Positions 1-5,260 of a stretch of 6,224 nt of DNA are shown here, piece by piece. Position 1 is the stretch's first letter. Every line of letters begins with the position of its first letter. This DNA is from Candidatus Goldiibacteriota bacterium (GTDB lineage: Bacteria; Oederibacteriota; PGYV01; DSYL01). The notes below the pieces were generated by a model. It had not been told where the DNA came from. It saw only the letters and a list, made by a program, of their open reading frames with translations, and ran no database searches. Location: contig JAOAAI010000211.1 of NCBI GenBank assembly GCA_026418955.1, positions 1-6,224 on the forward strand, in the 5' to 3' direction. Position numbers and translations under genes: made by a program.

Positions 1-19
1 AGATGTGTATAAGAGACAG
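1..19 (+). other. Nextera/Tn5 mosaic end (library adapter)
   Basis: The first 19 bases are identical to the engineered Tn5 mosaic-end sequence left by tagmentation, in the orientation that reads from adapter into insert. It is not part of the organism's genome. The ffh reading frame runs straight into it, so genomic sequence begins at base 20. Confidence 0.97.
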
Positions 20-1227
20 GTCCCTGAACCTTTTGCAATTCTTTGCCGTCTACTTATATCTATTATTTCAGGATGGGCTCGCTCTTTTGGAGTCATAGAA
101 AGTATTATTGCCTCTATGTGCTTTAACTCCTTTTCATCAAAGTCTATGTCAGGTAAAGCCGATGTCCCCGGCACCATTTTTAGTAAATCTCCAATTGGTC
201 CCATTTTTTTTATTGCTTTTATCTGTTCAAGAAAATCTTCAAGATTAAAAGTTGCTTTTTTTATTTTTTCTTCTACTTTTTTTGCCTGTTCTAATGTTAT
301 AGATTTACTAGCTTTTTCTACAAGGGAAACAATATCACCCATGCCAAGAATTCTAGATGCCATTCTTTCAGGATGAAATTTTTCAAATTTATCTAGTTTT
401 TCACCAGTCCCTAAAAATTTTATAGGAACACCGGTTATATATTTCATAGAAAGTGCAGCGCCGCCTCTTGCATCGCCATCAGTTTTTGTGAGTATGATAC
501 CTGTGATACCCAATGCATCATTGAAATTTTTTGCTACATCAACAGAAATTTGTCCGAGCATTGCATCAGCAACTAATAAAATTTCAGAAAAAAATGTTAA
601 AGATTTTATTCTCTTTAATTCATCAATCATTTCTGCATCAATATGCAATCTTCCAGCTGTATCAAATAAAACTGCATCATAATATTCGTTTTCCGTTTTT
701 TTAATTGCATTTTCAGAAATTTTAATTGCGTTATCTATATTTTCTGTATAAAAATCAACATTTATTTGCTGACTAAGTTTTTTAAGTTGTTCCTTTGCAG
801 CAGGACGATATACATCTACTCCTACAAGTAAAATTTTATTGAATTTATGTTCAAGTTTTAAATAATTTGCAAGTTTTGCTACTGTCGTTGTTTTACCACA
901 TCCCTGTAAACCAACGAGCATGATGAAAACGGGTTTTTTTGTTAGATTTAAATAAGAAGTATTTTGACCGAGTAAAGTAACAAGTTCATCATAAACAATT
1001 TTAATAAATTGTTGATTTGCATTAATGGATTTAATTAATTCAGTCCCTATTGATTTTAATTTTATTTTTTCAGTAAATTCTTTAACTACTTTGTAATTGA
1101 CATCCGCTTCAAGTAAAGAGATGCGGATTTCCTTTATTGCTTCTTCTATGTTTTTTTCAGTTATTATACCTATACCTGTAACTTTTTTTATTATTGTTGA
1201 TAATTTTTTAGTGATTGATTCAAACAC
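20..1227 (-). CDS. ffh: Signal recognition particle GTPase Ffh (SRP54), C-terminus cut by fragment end
   Basis: Ffh binds 4.5S RNA and emerging signal sequences, and delivers ribosomes to FtsY at the inner membrane. From a GTG start, 402 codons plus two bases are present. The N domain helical bundle spans about residues 1-95. The G domain carries P-loop GLQGCGKTT (106-114), DVYRPAA (138-144), DTAGR (189-193), TKTDGDARGG (247-256) and GTGEK (273-277). The methionine-containing M domain has the finger-loop segment around KKMGPIGDLLKMVPG (340-354) and the RNA-binding motif SRRQRIAKGSG (392-402). About 45 more residues are expected by comparison with the roughly 450-residue family. GTG is chosen because a GAGG Shine-Dalgarno lies 6 bases upstream and no in-frame ATG exists near the N-terminus. 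G4 reads TKTD rather than the usual TKLD, and G5 reads GTGEK rather than GVGEK. It is last of three co-directional genes, 15 bases after rpe. Confidence 0.97.
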
Positions 1228-1233
1228 AATTAT

Positions 1234-1237
1234 CCTC
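1234..1237 (-). promoter_or_regulatory. Shine-Dalgarno of ffh (supports GTG start)
   Basis: On the minus strand the sequence reads AAAGAGGATAATT followed by GTG. The GAGG core ends 6 bases before the GTG at 1227-1225. It lies in the 15-base gap after the rpe stop codon and fixes the non-ATG start of ffh. Confidence 0.8.
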
Positions 1238-1242
1238 TTTTT

Positions 1243-1899
1243 TCATTTCAATAATTGTTTAAATTTATCAATAGTTTTAAAAGGGTTTTTTGAAGAAAAA
1301 ATTGCATTACCAACAACTATTACATCAACTCCTGCTTTTAGTGCAATTGGAGCTGTCTGTAAATTGATTCCGCCATCAATTTCTATTATATATTTATAAT
1401 TTTTTGTTTCCCTGAGATCTTTTAATTGCAAAACTTTTTGCAAAACAGATTCATTAAATATTTGTCCCCCAAAACCAGGTTCAACACTCATAACAAGCAC
1501 AAGGTCAATACAGCAAAGATACTTTTTTAAAACATTTACCGGAGTTTTTGGTTTGATAGAAATACCAATTTTTTTACCTGCTTTTTTTGTGACCTCTATA
1601 ATTTTTTTTAAATTTTTTGTTGCTTCATAATGAACTGTAATAATATCACATCCAGCATCAATAAAATTTTGCAAATATTTTTCTGGATTTTTTATCATTA
1701 GATGAGTATCAAATGTTAAATTTGAAAATTTTCTTAGTGGTTTTATTAATTTTGCACCAAAAGTTAAATTTGAAACAAAATTACCATCCATTACATCAAA
1801 ATGGATCCAGTCAACCTTATTTTTTTCAAGTTTTTTTATAGTTTCTTTAATCTTGGAAAAATCAGAATCTAATATTGACACTGAAAGTTTTTTTTGCAT
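1243..1899 (-). CDS. rpe: Ribulose-phosphate 3-epimerase
   Basis: This cytoplasmic TIM-barrel enzyme interconverts D-ribulose 5-phosphate and D-xylulose 5-phosphate in the pentose phosphate pathway. The 218-residue length is normal for the family. Expected metal ligands and acid/base residues are visible: H33 and D35 in HFDVMDGNFV, H66 in DTHLMI, and D175 in EIDGGIN. The loop VMSVEPGFGGQ (136-146) and the phosphate-binding ends GGI (176-178) and VVGNAIF (195-201) are also present. The N-terminal SILDSDF has Asp where most members have Ser or Ala (SILSADF-like), a mild deviation. ATG is supported by an AAGGA about 9 bases upstream, which overlaps the TAA of the PASTA gene, so translational coupling is likely. 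The KDPG/allulose-phosphate epimerase (AlsE) alternative is possible within the superfamily but less likely given the match to Rpe motifs. Its product xylulose 5-phosphate is not a direct thiamin precursor. Confidence 0.95.
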   Translation of the reverse strand: MQKKLSVSILDSDFSKIKETIKKLEKNKVDWIHFDVMDGNFVSNLTFGAKLIKPLRKFSNLTFDTHLMIKNPEKYLQNFIDAGCDIITVHYEATKNLKKIIEVTKKAGKKIGISIKPKTPVNVLKKYLCCIDLVLVMSVEPGFGGQIFNESVLQKVLQLKDLRETKNYKYIIEIDGGINLQTAPIALKAGVDVIVVGNAIFSSKNPFKTIDKFKQLLK

Positions 1900-1908
1900 T
1901 TTTAATTT

Positions 1909-1913
1909 TCCTT
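1909..1913 (-). promoter_or_regulatory. Shine-Dalgarno of rpe overlapping upstream stop codon
   Basis: The minus strand reads TAAGGAAAATTAAAA before the rpe ATG. The TAA is the stop codon of the PASTA gene, and the AAGGA shares its last two bases. The spacing to the ATG is about 9 bases. Confidence 0.75.
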
Positions 1914-2862
1914 ATAAATTATATTCTATTTGTTTAATTAAATTATTACCTTCATATATCTGTACAATTGCATCGCCACGGACAGTCGCATCCAAAGTTA
2001 TTTGTTGATTGGGTTGTGTTATATCATTATATAATGTTTCACTTCCATTTAAGCTCAAAACAATTATTTTAATTAAAGTTGGATTTGTATTTTCATGTTT
2101 GTAAGATATTTTAATAAATCGTTTTTTTAAATTTATATCATCGGATTTTTTACTTATAGTAAAACCAATTTTTGATTCTTCGTTTACCATATGACCAGGA
2201 AGTGGTGTTTGTTTAATAATTGTGCCAGATGTAAGATTGTTGTTATCTTCGGTATTTAGAGTATTTATATGAAGATTGTACTTTTTTAAAATATTAAATA
2301 CATCTTTTATATTCTTATTTGTAAAATCAGGCATCATAAAATTAAATTTTTTTGGACCTATACTTTTTAATATATTCACCTTAGAACCAGTTGGTATGTT
2401 CTCGCCAGGTAGGGGTGATTGTGAAATTATTGTATTTTCCTTGAAGACAAAGGAAGAAACAGCTGCTTCAATACCAATTTCAAGATTTGCGTTTTTTAAT
2501 TCAATTATAGCTTTTTGAATAGGTAATCCTATTATATTAGGCATCTCAATAATTTTTGAGCCGCGACTTACAACAACATAAATTACTCTGCCCCTTTTTA
2601 TTTTTGTTTTTGGTGGTATATCCTGTGAGATGATACATCCTTTTTCGTATAGGTTTGAATCAATTTCATTTTCAATTTTTAATTCCAAACCGAGTTTTGA
2701 TGTAATTTTTTTTGCTTGCTCAATTTGTAAACCTTTTAAGTCAGGCATATATATAACACTAATTGATAAAAGTAATTTCATAACTGTAAAAGCAGTTATT
2801 ATTGAAATAATAATACCTAGAAAAATAAGTTTTAATATGTATGAAACATTAATTTTTTCCAT
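1912..2862 (-). CDS. Membrane-anchored PASTA-domain protein without kinase domain
   Basis: The predicted product is 316 residues (320 if the ATG at 2874 is used). A short cytoplasmic N-terminus precedes one hydrophobic segment (about residues 9-36), followed by an extracytoplasmic part. That part has three PASTA repeats at about 38-100 (MPDLKG start, QDIPPKTKIKRG), 105-169 (MPNIIG start, QSPLPGENIPTG) and 175-238 (MPDFTN start, KQTPLPGHMV). A C-terminal beta-rich domain of about 70 residues ends in IVQIYEGNNLIKQIEYNL. PASTA repeats bind muropeptides or beta-lactams in penicillin-binding proteins and Ser/Thr kinases. The TM-PASTA-terminal beta domain order resembles the extracellular half of Firmicutes PrkC kinases, but no kinase domain is present. 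A cell-wall sensing or scaffolding role is inferred. The start at 2862 is preferred because the AAAGG at 2875-2879 abuts the ATG at 2872-2874, leaving no spacer, but lies about 12 bases from this one. It is the first gene of the leftward operon. Confidence 0.85.
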   Translation of the reverse strand: MEKINVSYILKLIFLGIIISIITAFTVMKLLLSISVIYMPDLKGLQIEQAKKITSKLGLELKIENEIDSNLYEKGCIISQDIPPKTKIKRGRVIYVVVSRGSKIIEMPNIIGLPIQKAIIELKNANLEIGIEAAVSSFVFKENTIISQSPLPGENIPTGSKVNILKSIGPKKFNFMMPDFTNKNIKDVFNILKKYNLHINTLNTEDNNNLTSGTIIKQTPLPGHMVNEESKIGFTISKKSDDINLKKRFIKISYKHENTNPTLIKIIVLSLNGSETLYNDITQPNQQITLDATVRGDAIVQIYEGNNLIKQIEYNL

Positions 2863-2874
2863 GCGATTTAACAT

Positions 2875-2879
2875 CCTTT
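2875..2879 (-). promoter_or_regulatory. Shine-Dalgarno deciding the PASTA gene start
   Basis: AAAGG on the minus strand touches the first in-frame ATG (2874-2872), which is too close for ribosome binding. It sits about 12 bases from the second ATG (2862-2860), a long but usable spacing. The second ATG is therefore favoured, with moderate certainty. Confidence 0.55.
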
Positions 2880-2897
2880 AAAATATTTTTTTGGATT

Positions 2898-2925
2898 ATT
2901 ATATAAAATATTCTTTGTTTTTCAA
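2898..2925 (-). promoter_or_regulatory. Sigma-70-type promoter of the PASTA-rpe-ffh operon
   Basis: On the minus strand, TTGAAA (2925-2920) and TATAAT (2903-2898) are separated by 16 bases. Transcription would start near 2891, leaving a leader of roughly 30 bases before the start at 2862. The -10 box is a perfect consensus and the -35 box differs at one position (TTGACA). AT-richness makes chance matches common, but the position directly upstream of the first gene supports it. Confidence 0.65.
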
Positions 2926-2973
2926 GAGTAAATTGTTTTTGGTAGTAGAAATTTTATTTAAATAAGTTTATTA

Positions 2974-3001
2974 TTTACAAAAAAATATTATAGTATATAA
3001 T
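2974..3001 (+). promoter_or_regulatory. Sigma-70-type promoter of the thi operon
   Basis: TTTACA (2974-2979) and TATAAT (2996-3001) are separated by 16 bases. The predicted start is near 3008, just ahead of the riboswitch. A second TATAAT at 3007-3012 has no suitably spaced -35. The promoter faces away from the PASTA operon promoter, so the two operons are divergent with about 50 bases between their -35 boxes. Confidence 0.7.
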
Positions 3002-3030
3002 ATTATTATAATATAAAAAGACCAAGAGTC

Positions 3031-3121
3031 TGTTGTTATGGGGTGGTTATTGTTTATAAAAACAATGCCTGAGAATATACCCATAGAACCTGATCCGGAT
3101 AATACCGGCGAAGGGATTTTT
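3031..3121 (+). promoter_or_regulatory. TPP riboswitch (THI box) aptamer
   Basis: The RNA contains the conserved THI-box core. P2 pairs the GGGG at 3040-3043 with ACCC at 3079-3082. P3 pairs GG and ATTGTTT (3045-3055) with AAACAAT and CC (3060-3069) around an ATAA loop. The pyrimidine-sensing CTGAGA lies at 3069-3074. The pyrophosphate-sensing arm has CTGAT (3090-3094), P5 CCGG/CCGG (3095-3098 with 3105-3108) and GGATAAT (3097-3103), ending in AAGGGA (3111-3116). It binds thiamin pyrophosphate and sits directly before thiS. The P1 helix is not clear next to the core: the bases flanking 3040 and 3116 do not pair well, so the outer limits given are approximate. Confidence 0.96.
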
Positions 3122-3144
3122 GAAACTTCTTTACCTTTGCTGGT
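3104..3144 (+). promoter_or_regulatory. Predicted antiterminator of the TPP riboswitch
   Basis: ACCGGCGAAGG (3104-3114) can form an uninterrupted 11-pair helix with CCTTTGCTGGT (3134-3144): nine Watson-Crick pairs and two G-U pairs, with a 19-base loop. The left strand contains the 3' strand of aptamer helix P5 and the conserved GAAGG region. The right strand covers the terminator loop and the inner end of both its arms. The helix is therefore mutually exclusive with both the TPP-bound aptamer and the terminator, as expected for a switch that permits transcription when TPP is low. The pairing is visible in the sequence; its function is inferred. Confidence 0.75.
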
Positions 3145-3162
3145 TAAGAAGTTTTTTATTTT
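3123..3162 (+). terminator. Intrinsic terminator, expression platform of the TPP riboswitch
   Basis: The stem is 3123-3135 paired with 3142-3154: 12 pairs with a single T-T mismatch at 3132/3145. The loop TTTGCT is at 3136-3141. A T-rich tract follows (the T run ends at 3157, then ATTTT). It lies between the aptamer and the thiS Shine-Dalgarno, so it would abort transcription before the operon when TPP is bound. Confidence 0.85.
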
Positions 3163-3164
3163 AT

Positions 3165-3169
3165 AGGAG
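3165..3169 (+). promoter_or_regulatory. Shine-Dalgarno of thiS
   Basis: AGGAG lies 10 bases before the ATG at 3180, just after the terminator T-tract. It fixes the thiS start. An in-frame upstream ATG at 3120 lies inside the riboswitch and has no such signal. Confidence 0.85.
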
Positions 3170-3179
3170 TATAAGAAAA

Positions 3180-3374
3180 ATGAAATTGAATGGAAAAGAA
3201 ATAAAAAATAAAAATATCAAAACACTCATGGATATAATTATTTTGTATAATTATGATATTAAAAATATTGCAATTCTTGTAAATGACCAGGTGGTAAAAA
3301 AGAAACAGTGGAAAAGTTATAAATTATCAAAAAATGATGAAATTGAAATAATTGGATTTGTTGGTGGAGGGTAA
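3180..3374 (+). CDS. thiS: Sulfur carrier protein ThiS
   Basis: This ubiquitin-like carrier has its C-terminal glycine adenylated by ThiF and converted to a thiocarboxylate that donates sulfur to the thiazole. The 64-residue product matches the family's usual 62-67. It opens with MKLNGKEI, typical of ThiS beta-strand 1, and contains ILVNDQVVKKKQW (32-44), equivalent to the usual AVExNxxIVPRxxW region. It has LSKNDEIEIIGFV and ends in Gly-Gly-Gly, as does B. subtilis ThiS. An in-frame extension back to an ATG at 3120 would add 20 residues encoded by the riboswitch and terminator and is not believed. It is first gene of the operon. Its last codons GGT GGA GGG also provide the ribosome-binding site of thiG. 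Confidence 0.95.
   Translation: MKLNGKEIKNKNIKTLMDIIILYNYDIKNIAILVNDQVVKKKQWKSYKLSKNDEIEIIGFVGGG
3366..3371 (+). promoter_or_regulatory. Shine-Dalgarno of thiG inside thiS glycine codons
   Basis: GGAGGG, the last two sense codons of thiS (Gly-Gly), lies 9 bases before the thiG ATG. The catalytic C-terminal glycines of ThiS and the thiG ribosome-binding site share the same bases. Confidence 0.75.
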
Positions 3375-3380
3375 AGTCAA

Positions 3381-4181
3381 ATGGATAAAGAATTTCAAAT
3401 TGCTGGGAAAAAATTAAAATCCAGATTATTTATAGGTACTGGGAAATTACCAACATATAAAATAATCCCTGATATTGTAAAAAAGACAGGAGTTGAAGTT
3501 TTAACAGTTGCAGTTCGCAGAATAAATCCAACTTCAAAGTTAGAAAATATAATGAATTATATTCCTAAAGATATCATAATTATGGTTAATACATCTGGTG
3601 CGAGAAATGCAGATGAGGCTGTAAAAATTGCTAGAATAGGAAGTGAAATTTCAGGTTCAAAATGGATCAAAATTGAAATAGAAGCAGATACAAAATATCT
3701 TGCTCCTGATAATGAAGAGACAATAAAAGCAACAAAAAAATTAGTACAAGAAGGATTTTTAGTATTTCCTTACATAACGCCTGATTTAATAACTGCTAAA
3801 AAACTTGAAAAAGCAGGTGCTGCCGCTGTTATGCCGCTTGGATCTTTTATCGGGACGAATAAAGGTATAACATGTGAAACACTTATAAAACCTATAATTC
3901 AAGAAATAAAAATTCCAGTTATAATAGATGCTGGTATTGGCAGACCTTCTCATGCTGCAAAAGCCATGGAAATGGGAGCTTCTGCTATTCTTGTAAATAC
4001 TGCAATAGCAATTGCAAAAGATCCAGTGAAAATGGCTGTAGCCATAGATATGGCAGTTAGAGCAGGAAGAATTGCTTATGAGATTGGAATTTTAGCAGAG
4101 CGGGAATTTGCAGAAGCATCTTCACCACTAACTGGATTTTTAAAGGATAAAAAAAATGATAAAAGAAATAATAAAAAATGA
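3381..4181 (+). CDS. thiG: Thiazole synthase ThiG
   Basis: ThiG is a cytoplasmic TIM-barrel enzyme that condenses 1-deoxy-D-xylulose 5-phosphate, dehydroglycine and ThiS-thiocarboxylate into thiazole phosphate carboxylate. The 266-residue product is slightly longer than the usual 250-260. Recognisable blocks are FIGTGK (17-22), TVAVRRI (42-48), NTSGARNADEAVKIAR (70-85), and WIKIEI with the Schiff-base lysine at K97 (K96 in B. subtilis). Further blocks are VMPLGSFIGTNKGI (150-163) and PVIIDAGIGRPSHAAKAMEMGA (179-200, including D183), then LVNTAIAIAKDP. The extra C-terminal tail after FLKD is Lys/Asn-rich (KKNDKRNNKK). It is translated from bases that also carry the thiH Shine-Dalgarno and first codons, so it may be a by-product of that overlap. 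It starts 6 bases after thiS and overlaps thiH by 26 bases. Confidence 0.97.
   Translation: MDKEFQIAGKKLKSRLFIGTGKLPTYKIIPDIVKKTGVEVLTVAVRRINPTSKLENIMNYIPKDIIIMVNTSGARNADEAVKIARIGSEISGSKWIKIEIEADTKYLAPDNEETIKATKKLVQEGFLVFPYITPDLITAKKLEKAGAAAVMPLGSFIGTNKGITCETLIKPIIQEIKIPVIIDAGIGRPSHAAKAMEMGASAILVNTAIAIAKDPVKMAVAIDMAVRAGRIAYEIGILAEREFAEASSPLTGFLKDKKNDKRNNKK
4142..4147 (+). promoter_or_regulatory. Shine-Dalgarno of thiH inside thiG
   Basis: AAAGGA lies 8 bases before the ATG at 4156 and within the thiG coding sequence. It supports the overlapping start. The ATGA at 4178-4181, which touches the thiG stop, is in a different frame from thiH. Confidence 0.8.
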
Positions 4182-5256
4182 AATAAAATTTTTTAATAAC
4201 TGGCAATCAAATAAAAAAAATGATATATACGGTATAATTGAAAAAGAAGAAATTTCAAAATATGATTTTTTAAATATACTTTTTAACTCTGATAAAAATA
4301 TTCTGGAATTGATTGCAAAAAAGGCAAAATTGTTAACTGATAGTTATTTCGGTAAAATGATACTTTTATATGCTCCACTTTATATTTCTAATTTCTGCAT
4401 TAATAAATGTGTTTATTGTGGTTTTTCTTCATTGAATAAAAACATTGTGAGAAAAAAAATGGAAATAAAAGAAATTGAAAAAGAAATGATTGCATTAAAA
4501 CAAAGTGGATTTGATACTATTTTAATTTTAACTGGTGATGATAGAAAAAATTCCCCAGTGGAATATATTGGAGAAGCAATAAATATTGCAAAAAAATATT
4601 TTTCTGAAATTCTTATAGAGGTCTATGCTTTAACCTATGATGAATATAAATATCTTGTTTCAAAGGGACTTACAGGAGTTACAATATATCAAGAAACATA
4701 TGATGAAAAATTATATAACAGATTGCATCTAGCAGGACCTAAGAAAGATTTTTATTTTAGATTACATGCACCAGAACGTGCTATTGCAGCAGGTGTTAAA
4801 GAGATAAATATTGGTTGTTTACTGGGGTTGAATAAAAATTTTTTATTAGATGTTTTTCTTACGGCTATTCATGCAGATTATTTACAGAGAAATTATACAG
4901 ATGTTGAAATATCAATATCATATCCTAGAATTCAACCAGCAGAATCAGCTATAAAGATAAAAACGCAGGTAAATGATTTTGATTTTACACGAATTATCAT
5001 GGCAACACGTATTTTTTTACCGCGAGTTGGTTTAAATTTATCAACTCGTGAAAAATCATATATGCGGGATAATTTAATAGGACTTGGAATTACAAAAATG
5101 TCAGCTGGTTCAAAAACAACCGTTGGTGGTTATGCTTCTACAACAGAAGACACAGGACAATTTGAGATAAATGATAGGAGAAAAGTTGAAGAAATCATTA
5201 GAATTATTGCTTCTAGGGGATATAGACCTGAATTTACAAACTGGGTGAGAATTTAA
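4156..5256 (+). CDS. thiH: 2-Iminoacetate (dehydroglycine) synthase ThiH, radical SAM
   Basis: ThiH uses S-adenosylmethionine and a [4Fe-4S] cluster to cleave tyrosine into dehydroglycine and p-cresol, supplying ThiG. The 366 residues are typical. The cluster cysteines C81, C85 and C88 lie in CINKCVYCGF, a CX3CX2C motif. Other family blocks are ILTGDD (124-129), TIYQETYDEKLY (177-188), GPKKDFYFRL (194-203), and EINIGCLLGL (216-225). Next come SYPRIQPAES (255-264) and LSTREKSYMRDNLIGLGIT (295-313). The last blocks are MSAGSKTTVGGYA (315-327) and QFEINDRRKVEEI, ending with W363. The SAM-amino-group motif, usually TGE in ThiH, is TGD here, a conservative change. E. coli-type KTQPGG reads KTTVGG. 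The start is fixed by AAAGGA 8 bases upstream. Use of ThiH rather than the O2-dependent glycine oxidase ThiO points to anaerobic or facultative growth. The related radical SAM HydG is longer with extra C-terminal cysteines, which are absent. Confidence 0.96.
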   Translation: MIKEIIKNEIKFFNNWQSNKKNDIYGIIEKEEISKYDFLNILFNSDKNILELIAKKAKLLTDSYFGKMILLYAPLYISNFCINKCVYCGFSSLNKNIVRKKMEIKEIEKEMIALKQSGFDTILILTGDDRKNSPVEYIGEAINIAKKYFSEILIEVYALTYDEYKYLVSKGLTGVTIYQETYDEKLYNRLHLAGPKKDFYFRLHAPERAIAAGVKEINIGCLLGLNKNFLLDVFLTAIHADYLQRNYTDVEISISYPRIQPAESAIKIKTQVNDFDFTRIIMATRIFLPRVGLNLSTREKSYMRDNLIGLGITKMSAGSKTTVGGYASTTEDTGQFEINDRRKVEEIIRIIASRGYRPEFTNWVRI

Positions 5257-5260
5257 TAAA

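Noticed and set aside
5..682. Plus-strand open frames at 5-376 and 488-682
   Set aside because: They lie antisense to ffh, which has every SRP GTPase motif in order. They show no family motifs and have Phe/Ser/Ile-rich composition typical of the complement of AT-rich genes.
2863..2874. Start of the PASTA gene at the ATG at 2874
   Set aside because: The Shine-Dalgarno AAAGG directly touches this ATG, leaving no spacer. The next in-frame ATG is better placed, though the difference is only four residues and not certain.
1097..2881. Plus-strand open frames at 1097-1399, 2276-2518 and 2630-2881
   Set aside because: They are antisense to ffh/rpe and the PASTA gene, with no ribosome-binding signals or recognisable domains.
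3007..3012. A second TATAAT as the -10 box of the thi promoter
   Set aside because: Its distance from TTTACA is 27 bases and no other -35 is suitably placed. The TATAAT at 2996-3001 has a 16-base spacer.
3120..3179. N-terminal extension of thiS starting at the ATG at 3120
   Set aside because: The extension is read through the riboswitch 3' end and terminator, has no Shine-Dalgarno, and encodes residues not seen in ThiS. AGGAG is correctly spaced for the ATG at 3180.
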